Below, in pieces: positions 1-5,954 of a stretch of DNA of 12,702 nucleotides. The number at the start of each line of letters is the position of its first letter. The first letter of the stretch is position 1. The notes below the pieces were generated by a model, which was given only the letters and a program-made list of their open reading frames with translations, ran no database searches and was not told where the DNA came from. The stretch is from an uncultured Chryseolinea sp. (GTDB lineage Bacteria > Bacteroidota > Bacteroidia > Cytophagales > Cyclobacteriaceae). The stretch covers positions 1 to 12,702 of the forward strand of contig CAMLER010000073.1 in NCBI GenBank assembly GCA_946478915.1, written 5' to 3'. Position numbers and translations under genes: made by a program.

Positions 1-456
1 TTTGTGGTAATGGATACAGCTCCGACCGGACACACGTTGCTTCTGCTTGATACTACCGGCAGCTACCATCGCGAAATTCTAAAGACGATGGATTCAAAAA
101 AAATAAGAACACCTTATATGTTTCTACAAGACGCCGATTTCGCGAAAATAATTTTGGTCGCGCTCCCTGAAACGACTCCAATGAGAGAAGCAGAAGCTCT
201 TCAAAACGACTTGAAAAGGGCTGGCATTCTTCCATACGCCTGGATAGTCAATCAATGTCTCTCTGCTATAACGCATTTAAAAGATCCAATACTACAAAAG
301 CGTGCGGCATCGGAAATTGAAATCATAGAAATCATCAGAAAAAAATTATCATCTAGAACATACGGTATTCCATTCTTACCAGCAGAAAAATTATTACCCG
401 CGATACTTGAACGATGTGATTTATACAAAAACTATCGGTCCGATAAAAGGTGTTAG
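1..456 (+). CDS. arsA: ArsA-type arsenite-transporting ATPase, C-terminal part (5' partial)
   Basis: This is the C-terminal part of an arsenical pump-driving ATPase. ArsA is a cytoplasmic ATPase that drives arsenite/antimonite export through ArsB, or stands alone in related roles. The reading frame is open from base 1 (first codons F-V-V-M), so the true start and the nucleotide-binding P-loop lie outside the window. The first visible residues carry the signature DTAPTGHTLLLLD, which links metal binding to ATP hydrolysis in this family. Further on is a stretch typical of ArsA, with LQDADFAKIILVALPETTP (about residues 41-59) followed by REAEALQNDLKRAGI and an AWIVNQ segment. The last 12 codons run antisense into the 3' end of the neighbouring convergent gene, so the tail CDLYKNYRSDKRC is probably not conserved. 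No terminator is visible after the stop. Family assignment is strong; whether the full protein has two halves or one cannot be seen. Confidence 0.9.
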   Translation, partial: FVVMDTAPTGHTLLLLDTTGSYHREILKTMDSKKIRTPYMFLQDADFAKIILVALPETTPMREAEALQNDLKRAGILPYAWIVNQCLSAITHLKDPILQKRAASEIEIIEIIRKKLSSRTYGIPFLPAEKLLPAILERCDLYKNYRSDKRC

Positions 457-1533
457 GGAAGCGAACTTCAGAATAATAAAAACCGCGAACGAAACAAAAA
501 TTATTCTCGCTGTACGCCAGACAGAATGATAATATGTATTGTTGATCCAGTGGGCTGCTAAAAGAGATACGATAACGGTTCCAAGAATTAATATCGCAAC
601 GAACCCAATAAGTGCAAGGATGCCAACAGGTATGCCTACAATTGTAACGAACGTGACAAAGATGGCAAATGGAACACCTACCAAAAATAGAATTCCTGTT
701 CCTAAAGATTTCACAGAAGCGTTCTTGACGATATCAGCAGCGGCTTTGAAAGTTCCTCTAAAAAAGTATTGCATCAAACTAATCATTACCAATGCCGTCC
801 CCAAATACCAGAACAGAATCAGCAAAGAAGCAAATCCCAAATACTGCCATTTTTCGGACTCCGGCTCCAGCGACGAATCAAACCTCGCCTGCCCGTCATG
901 CAGAGAATTTCCAAAATCCAATTCACCTTCACTATTCCAATATCTAACGCCTCGATTAAAACTTGCCTGAGAGCCCAGTTCAATGATGTTGGCTGCCAAC
1001 AAGGAGTTTCCAGCCATCGTTCCATTCACTAAAATTTTTCCACCACGACATTCAACGTCACCGTTTACTCTTCCATTTAACGTAATCTCGCCGCATGCGC
1101 CTTTAAGATCGCCACTAACCTCACCGTTGACAACTACCTTTCCGCCACTGACAATTAGATTGCCCGCGATGGTCACTCCATCATCAATATCAATAGTTCC
1201 ACCGGTTACAATTACATCCCCGGCAACATCATTGGATAGCTTGATCGTTCCGCCGGCGCACCGGACATCGTCGCCTACATACCCGGACAGAATCAAATTA
1301 CTACCTGCACCCAAAATATCCTGCTGTATCGTATCGGTGACGGTGATTGTTCCTCCTGCAACGGCGACGTCTCCTGCAACTGGACTGTTAATAGAAACAG
1401 TACCACCGGCAACATAAAGATCGTGCATGACTTTATCACTAATAGTCACATTTTCACCGGATGTGAATTGAGCATAGGTCTCAGTCACGCACAATAATGC
1501 CGATGCAAATACGAGAAATTTAATTGTTTTCAT
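421..1533 (-). CDS. Secreted bactofilin-like beta-helix protein with C-terminal membrane helices
   Basis: This 370-residue protein starts with a Sec signal peptide (about residues 1-21, cleavage near TYA-QF). Residues about 35-190 form at least eight short repeats of roughly 17-19 residues, with GG(T/K)I/V strand cores and GD/GN turns (for example VAGGTVSI, CAGGTIKLSNDVAGD, SGGKVVVNGEVSGD). These are of the kind seen in bactofilin/polymer-forming proteins, which fold as right-handed beta-helices and can polymerise. Cysteines sit at 92, 147 and 162 within the repeats. After an acidic linker (about 205-230) come three or four hydrophobic segments (about 231-257, 277-300, 302-328, 341-368), so the repeat part is probably periplasmic and anchored to the inner membrane. 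Unlike classical bactofilins, which are cytosolic, this protein is exported. The function is unknown. The ATG at 1531-1533 gives a clean signal peptide. The 3' end overlaps the arsA tail by 36 bases in the opposite direction. Confidence 0.85.
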   Translation of the reverse strand: MKTIKFLVFASALLCVTETYAQFTSGENVTISDKVMHDLYVAGGTVSINSPVAGDVAVAGGTITVTDTIQQDILGAGSNLILSGYVGDDVRCAGGTIKLSNDVAGDVIVTGGTIDIDDGVTIAGNLIVSGGKVVVNGEVSGDLKGACGEITLNGRVNGDVECRGGKILVNGTMAGNSLLAANIIELGSQASFNRGVRYWNSEGELDFGNSLHDGQARFDSSLEPESEKWQYLGFASLLILFWYLGTALVMISLMQYFFRGTFKAAADIVKNASVKSLGTGILFLVGVPFAIFVTFVTIVGIPVGILALIGFVAILILGTVIVSLLAAHWINNTYYHSVWRTARIIFVSFAVFIILKFASLTPFIGPIVFV

Positions 1534-1603
1534 AATCTATCAAATTATTAACTATGCTGCGAAAGTGCATCAACTCGTAAGACGTTAGACACTTATCCAG
1601 ATT

Positions 1604-1807
1604 CTATGACAGCAGGAGAATCGCCTCATCTGGATGTTCAGTTAACCACTTTTTCCGAACCCGCTCATAAAAGGAATCTGACCTTTGACAACAAGTACGT
1701 TCACTAATTATTTTAGAATTCGGAAACCCTAAAACGTCTCTCTTTACTATATGGCGATTTTGTCGAGCACGATATAAAAGTATCGGGTCTTTTTCAACGA
1801 AGGGCAT
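1604..1807 (-). CDS. Doubtful small ORF, hypothetical 67-residue protein
   Basis: An ATG-initiated frame encodes 67 residues rich in charged amino acids (ends KKWLTEHPDEAILLLS). It has no signal peptide, no membrane segment and no motif that I recognise. It is the only frame longer than 60 codons in the left part of the intergenic region with soluble-protein-like composition. Its start codon sits inside the loop of an 8-bp inverted repeat (1796-1817), which would be unusual for an expressed gene. It could be a real small gene, a fragment of a decayed gene, or a chance ORF; chance is at least as likely. Confidence 0.2.
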   Translation of the reverse strand: MPFVEKDPILLYRARQNRHIVKRDVLGFPNSKIISERTCCQRSDSFYERVRKKWLTEHPDEAILLLS

Positions 1808-1817
1808 GACCTTCGTT
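1796..1817. repeat. 8-bp inverted repeat (hairpin)
   Basis: The arms AACGAAGG (1796-1803) and CCTTCGTT (1810-1817) are perfect complements around a 6-base loop. On the plus strand the hairpin is followed by TTGTTATT, a weak U-rich tail. On the minus strand it is followed by GAAAAAG, so it is not an intrinsic terminator in that direction. No plus-strand gene ends just upstream, so a terminator role is not well supported. Confidence 0.4.
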
Positions 1818-2372
1818 TGTTATTCCCCTGATTTATATCATTCGATACTCAAAGGCGTTAATAATAAATTAGGGGATACATACATGGAAAATTTGCGCGC
1901 TTGTTCACAGAAATTGATATGGGTGGTGCAAGGCCGGTAAGTCCATGTTCACCATATAATCACATTTGAGTTAGTCGCCTTATCAAATAAAAAACCTCCA
2001 CCAAAAAGGCATTCTATTACCTAACAATCATGAAACTGACGGATCAGATTTTCCATTTGTTGAGTCTGAGAACAATCAGGGACGTGTCTGATTCTAATCA
2101 AATCCCAGAGAAGAATATTCCTATAAATTTATTTCGTCAACAATATCAGACTTTCTGATATCGATCAGAGTTTCCTCCTTTTGAACTCAGGTTAAGCGCA
2201 AGAAAAAACGGCTGGAGTGATATCGCGACGCACGAAAAACTTGATTCAAAAGAAAGGGTGATCGTTACAACAACGTTCGCATGAAATTGGAAGTCGGTGT
2301 CAATGATTGCCGGCGTAGCAGGGGCAGTATGACTAACAATACAGTAGCACAAAACCATAAAAAATTAGACTC

Positions 2373-2567
2373 ATGGGACAGCCAACATATTCTAATCCGA
2401 AAAAACCCGGTGAGGTGCCCTGTCCGGCAAAAGAGCCTGAAACCAATCCTACTCCGGAACCAGAACCACAGATCTGGCCCAAGCAAGAACCAGAAATCCA
2501 ACCTGCAAGAGAGCCTTTGACCATACCGCCAATTCCGCCTTCGGAAATACCCAAACCAGGACAATAG
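2373..2567 (+). CDS. Small proline/glutamate-rich hypothetical protein
   Basis: A 64-residue protein with about 20 prolines and 9 glutamates arranged in irregular PEP/EP-type repeats (for example KEPETNPTPEPEPQIWP and QEPEIQPAREP). It has no signal peptide or membrane segment and is expected to be disordered. Small proteins of this style are common hypothetical proteins in Bacteroidota genomes, which is the main reason to accept it; no function is known to me. The ATG at 2373-2375 has only an A-rich leader (CCATAAAAAATTAG), which is normal for the phylum. Minus-strand frames across the same bases give glycine-rich, unlikely proteins. It points toward the end of the sus operon, and I see no terminator of its own before 2692. 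Confidence 0.6.
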   Translation: MGQPTYSNPKKPGEVPCPAKEPETNPTPEPEPQIWPKQEPEIQPAREPLTIPPIPPSEIPKPGQ

Positions 2568-2692
2568 TGATCTTTAAAATCCTTATCAGTTCTTTCAACT
2601 TCTTTTCTTTCTACGAATAGCGAAAGCATCTTCGCGGCCACGGAGGAGAGATTGGGAATAATTTGATTATTTGACTCCCAAATTTCGGAAAT

Positions 2693-2726
2693 AAAAAAAA
2701 TGCCTGCCCATTTCTGAGCAAGCATT
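2693..2726 (-). terminator. Intrinsic terminator of the susCD/oxidoreductase/MFS operon
   Basis: Read on the minus strand, an 11-bp stem (AATGCTTGCTC paired with GGGCAGGCATT, including two G-T pairs) closes a 6-base loop (AGAAAT). It runs straight into a run of eight T. It begins 22 bases after the stop codon of the MFS gene. This is a textbook rho-independent terminator and marks the 3' end of the long leftward transcription unit. The plus-strand side has no U run, so it should not serve the small Pro/Glu-rich gene. Confidence 0.9.
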
Positions 2727-2748
2727 AACCTACCTATTAACCCAAAGC

Positions 2749-3972
2749 CTACTCTACATAATTCAAATCTTTCCCAAAGCTCTCTTGCATCCGCCACAGT
2801 GCGATCAGTGCAATAACTACCGTTACCAACCCAACAATCCAAGCGCTTGGAATCATTCCGGTTTGTTCTCTTAACAACTCAAACGAAAAGGTCAACGGAA
2901 CTACGGCGCCCCTTATGAAATTGGGAACAGTTGTAGCCACGGTTGCCCTGAGATTTGTACCAAATTGCTCTGCAGCGATGGTGACAAACAATGCCCAGTA
3001 TCCAATCGACACACCTAATAAGAAGCAATTGAAATAGAACATGGAGGTCGACATTCCGGATAATGAGAGATAAAGTACAATGGCAAGCGTTGTCAATGAA
3101 AGAAATAATAACACAACTTCACGTCTACTCTTCAAATACTGACTCAACATACCGCTTGCAAGATCACCACACGACAAGCCAATGTAGCAAAACATAACTG
3201 CCTTGCCGGCCGCAATCACACCTTTCACCTGGAAGTTTACGGCAAACTCCGGGGAGAAAGTAACGAGTATCCCGATGACGTACCAGATCGGCAGTCCAAT
3301 CAGAATACACTGTGCATACTTTTTCAAAAGCTTGCTGTCGGTAAACAGTTGCAAAAAATTTCCGCGGCCAATGTTTCTCTCCTTGACACTGTTAAACATC
3401 CCCGATTCAGAAACACTATATCGCAGTGCCAGCAATGAAAGCCCTAGCACACCGCCAATCATATAGGCGACCTGCCAGTTTGTAAATTCTGCAACAAAGT
3501 AGGCAAGCACAGCTCCGAACAATCCGACTGACGCCACCAAGGTGGTACCATAACCGCGGATGTTCTTCGGAAGGATCTCAGCAACCAGTGTAATACCTGC
3601 TCCTAATTCACCGGCTAATCCTATCCCGGCTATAAATCGAAGAAATGCGTATTGCGGTACCGTGGTGACAAATCCGTTGGCAATGTTTGCCAGCGAATAC
3701 AACAAGATCGAACCGAACAACACCGACAACCTTCCACGCTTATCACCAAGTATTCCCCAGAGAATACCTCCCAATAGCAATCCTGCCATCTGAACGTTGA
3801 TGAGATAAATTCCTTCCTTCAACAATTCATCACCCGACAAGCCAATTGCCTGAAGACTTGGAACCCGCACGATACTGAATAACAACAGATCATAGATATC
3901 CACGAAATATCCAAGGGCAGCAATTACGACCGGTGCTCGAAGCACTTGGTTTAATATCAATTTATTTACCAT
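2749..3972 (-). CDS. MFS transporter (metabolite:proton symporter-like)
   Basis: This 407-residue inner-membrane transporter of the major facilitator superfamily has about 12 predicted membrane helices. The first helix carries GYFVDIYDLL, an acidic pattern shared with metabolite:H+ and sugar porters. The loop between helices 2 and 3 has the MFS signature GILGDKRGR (about residues 73-81). Helices 4-5 carry RFIAGIGLAGELGAG and AEILPKNIRG (about 112-140), the usual R-x-x-x-G-x-G...E and P-x-x-x-RG elements. The substrate cannot be read from the sequence; context suggests it imports the product of the upstream flavoenzymes. It is the last gene of the operon, 66 bases after the preceding stop, and is followed by a strong terminator. 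The ATG at 3970-3972 is well placed before helix 1. The length is slightly short but within the normal MFS range. Confidence 0.9.
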   Translation of the reverse strand: MVNKLILNQVLRAPVVIAALGYFVDIYDLLLFSIVRVPSLQAIGLSGDELLKEGIYLINVQMAGLLLGGILWGILGDKRGRLSVLFGSILLYSLANIANGFVTTVPQYAFLRFIAGIGLAGELGAGITLVAEILPKNIRGYGTTLVASVGLFGAVLAYFVAEFTNWQVAYMIGGVLGLSLLALRYSVSESGMFNSVKERNIGRGNFLQLFTDSKLLKKYAQCILIGLPIWYVIGILVTFSPEFAVNFQVKGVIAAGKAVMFCYIGLSCGDLASGMLSQYLKSRREVVLLFLSLTTLAIVLYLSLSGMSTSMFYFNCFLLGVSIGYWALFVTIAAEQFGTNLRATVATTVPNFIRGAVVPLTFSFELLREQTGMIPSAWIVGLVTVVIALIALWRMQESFGKDLNYVE

Positions 3973-4038
3973 AGCACAAAAGCGCAGAACGCAAGTCCGT
4001 TATTCGACCTGCTTTATTACTATAATCAATATTAAATG

Positions 4039-5931
4039 TTAATGCGTTCCGATTGACGCCGTCGCCGTCGCCTTGGAATCGAGTTGTTTGTACAAATCCC
4101 TGAGCACTTGTCTGCGTGTAGCCTTACCAGCCTCTGCCTTTAATTTGATACCGGACATTTTTTCCCACGCAGCAATTGTATTACGATCTGCTGGTTTTTC
4201 TAGTTCCGCTTCCCATCCCGGCAGGTAACCGAGTAGACCCATTCGCTGAACAATTTTGAAATCTGGATCACTGTTTGCAACGTCACGATAGTAAATCAGC
4301 GTTGCATTTTGTTCAAGCAATTCCTTTTGGAGATCATCAATTGAAATGTTCCTCACTTTTGATTTCGTATCAATGGACAATGATGCTGCAATCCCCGCGG
4401 CCTGTCCCAGTGCCATCCAGCATGGCTCCATCCGCAGTGTTGAAAAGCCGATGTGACTGCCAGATACAGGCACTGGTAACAGAAGATTGTCGACGCGCTT
4501 TGGTACGATTACACCATAAGGAACGGTGTAAACTTCTGATGGATAACTTAGAAATCCATCGAGATGAACTCTGCCCGACTCGCGTTTGCGCACTGCATGT
4601 GAGTCAAGAGCATAATGACTTGCAGTTATGCTGGATTGATGAACAGGGGGACGCATTCCGGCTGCAACGGGAAGTGCATCCTTCGCTGTAAAAAAATATT
4701 CACCTTCGAAACGTCTGCCTTCGCGCACATACACCTGACGTGGAAAGTTTCCATTGTCCTGATACTCATCCTTGGCAAAGCCCCACTCCTTTGCAGCCTT
4801 ACGAAAATGTGCAGGCAGTTCTTTGTCATTCTGTGCAAACCAAATCAAGCCCTCGATATATTCGCGCAGACGGATAGCAAACTTATCCCGCCACTCCCAG
4901 TTTGAAGTTGGCCATGGCCAGTTCTCTTCGGGAAGGTCTGTAGAGATGAATGCCATGTGTTGATTGTTGCCATCCGTTTTTTCGTTTGGCAATTTCACCA
5001 TGTTTGTAATGCGCGCAATACCCCAGACATCACCCGGAAGTTTTGACGGATTTCCTTTTTGAATATGCTTCCGGTTTTCTTCCAGCATTGCTTCGGTAAT
5101 GTCCATCATCTGTACTCCCGTGTGGCGACCGGTCCATACATCCTCAATCAAACTCACATACTCATCACGATTGTATCGCGCTGGCTTTTTCACTTCTACA
5201 CGATTCGCCGGATTGGTTGTGAGACACAAGCGATAGTTGTAAGACTGAACTGCATTGTCAGGGAGGAATGTGCTTCCCGAGCCTTCCGGACCGCTCCAGT
5301 ATTTGTAAACAACACCAGCGCCCGGCTCATTAAATTCATCTTTCCCTTCACGACCCAATCTAAATGGAACCTTCGCAGCGGCACCAAGATCGCCCTCATA
5401 GGTTGCATCAAGAAATACCTTGCCTGTGATTTCAACAATTGCTTTCGACTCACGGTTAAGGACCCTGATCTTTTCAATCCGCTCATCATTTAAAACGATG
5501 TTCTGATTATCGGTGTCGAACTGGTGCATCTTCAAGACAGTAATTTTGCCTTTGTGGTCTGCAATCATTTGTTCGAGCACTATTTCGGCAACGGCGGGCT
5601 CAAAGTGAAAACCATCGGAGCAATCTACAACTTGCTTAGAGTTCTCTCCATACTTTGAGATGTAGTGTTGTTTTATCCTTTGAACAAATTCTGCGAACAG
5701 TCCTTTCGTTGCGCCGCGCGTCGCAATGTCCGTTGCGCCAAGACCGTTGGCAGGAAGTCCACCAATGTGAGCAGTCCGTTCAACAATTACGGAAGATTTT
5801 CCTTGTTTTGCAGCAGCGATCGCAGCCATAATTCCTCCGGGAGTTCCTCCGACAATCACTAGGTCGTATTGGGCTTGCGCTGTAAAAGACAGCAACGCAA
5901 GAAACAAAAGCATGTATACTTTAGTCTTCAC
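4039..5931 (-). CDS. Exported FAD-dependent oxidoreductase (FAD_oxidored family), second paralogue
   Basis: This 630-residue protein has a Sec-type signal peptide (about 1-20, cut near AQA-QY) without twin arginines. The FAD-binding Rossmann motif follows at once: YDLVIVGGTPGGIMAA, with the middle glycine of GxGxxG replaced by T, as is usual in this family. The next element is HIGGLPANGLGATD (about 55-68). Other blocks shared with its upstream paralogue are FLDATYEGDL (173-182), YNYRLCLTTNPAN (231-243), QVYVREGRRFEG (399-410), DSH (443-445) and LRMEPCWMALGQAAG (499-513). Instead of the golvesin-like domain of the paralogue, it ends in a 65-residue helical tail (about 552-616). The start is GTG at 5929-5931; an ATG six codons in (M7) would also leave a hydrophobic signal. 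It lies 23 bases after the paralogue. Substrate and reaction are unknown; redox chemistry on a ligand delivered by SusC/SusD is inferred. Confidence 0.88.
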   Translation of the reverse strand: MKTKVYMLLFLALLSFTAQAQYDLVIVGGTPGGIMAAIAAAKQGKSSVIVERTAHIGGLPANGLGATDIATRGATKGLFAEFVQRIKQHYISKYGENSKQVVDCSDGFHFEPAVAEIVLEQMIADHKGKITVLKMHQFDTDNQNIVLNDERIEKIRVLNRESKAIVEITGKVFLDATYEGDLGAAAKVPFRLGREGKDEFNEPGAGVVYKYWSGPEGSGSTFLPDNAVQSYNYRLCLTTNPANRVEVKKPARYNRDEYVSLIEDVWTGRHTGVQMMDITEAMLEENRKHIQKGNPSKLPGDVWGIARITNMVKLPNEKTDGNNQHMAFISTDLPEENWPWPTSNWEWRDKFAIRLREYIEGLIWFAQNDKELPAHFRKAAKEWGFAKDEYQDNGNFPRQVYVREGRRFEGEYFFTAKDALPVAAGMRPPVHQSSITASHYALDSHAVRKRESGRVHLDGFLSYPSEVYTVPYGVIVPKRVDNLLLPVPVSGSHIGFSTLRMEPCWMALGQAAGIAASLSIDTKSKVRNISIDDLQKELLEQNATLIYYRDVANSDPDFKIVQRMGLLGYLPGWEAELEKPADRNTIAAWEKMSGIKLKAEAGKATRRQVLRDLYKQLDSKATATASIGTH

Positions 5932-5954
5932 AAAATTCAGTTTAAGATTTAAGA

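Larger units (their letters stand above)
1534..2372. other. Intergenic stretch with no convincing gene
   Basis: About 840 bases separate the bactofilin-like gene (leaving leftward) from the small Pro/Glu-rich gene (leaving rightward), so promoters for both should lie here. I found no clean Bacteroidota -33/-7 pair (TTTG ... TAnnTTTG). Open frames are short and match nothing I recognise: 67 codons on the minus strand at 1604-1807, 42 codons on the plus strand at 2030-2158 (begins MKLTDQIFHLLS), and 70 codons on the minus strand at 2146-2358. Small inverted repeats occur at 1796-1817 and around 2154-2169. No tRNA, CRISPR, or transposase remnant was recognised. It may hold decayed genes or a non-coding RNA, but nothing here proves either. 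Confidence 0.5.

Noticed and set aside
983..1417. 144-codon plus-strand ORF rich in Pro, Thr and Ser
   Set aside because: It is the antisense of the regular GG-repeat part of the bactofilin-like gene, which explains its length and composition.
1977..2010. GCCTT...AAGGC inverted repeat with A-rich loop
   Set aside because: A 5-bp stem with a loop of more than 20 bases is expected by chance.
2030..2158. 42-codon plus-strand ORF beginning MKLTDQIFHLLS
   Set aside because: Short, no recognised family, no clear ribosome binding site; kept only as a note in the intergenic entry.
2154..2169. Palindrome TCTGAT-ATCG-ATCAGA
   Set aside because: The stem is only 6 bp with no U run and no neighbouring gene end; too short to assign a role.
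2333..2842. 169-codon minus-strand ORF overlapping the MFS 3' end, the terminator and the Pro/Glu-rich gene
   Set aside because: It runs through a strong terminator and the end of the MFS gene in another frame, and its glycine/serine-rich part is the antisense of the Pro/Glu-rich gene. It is a shadow.
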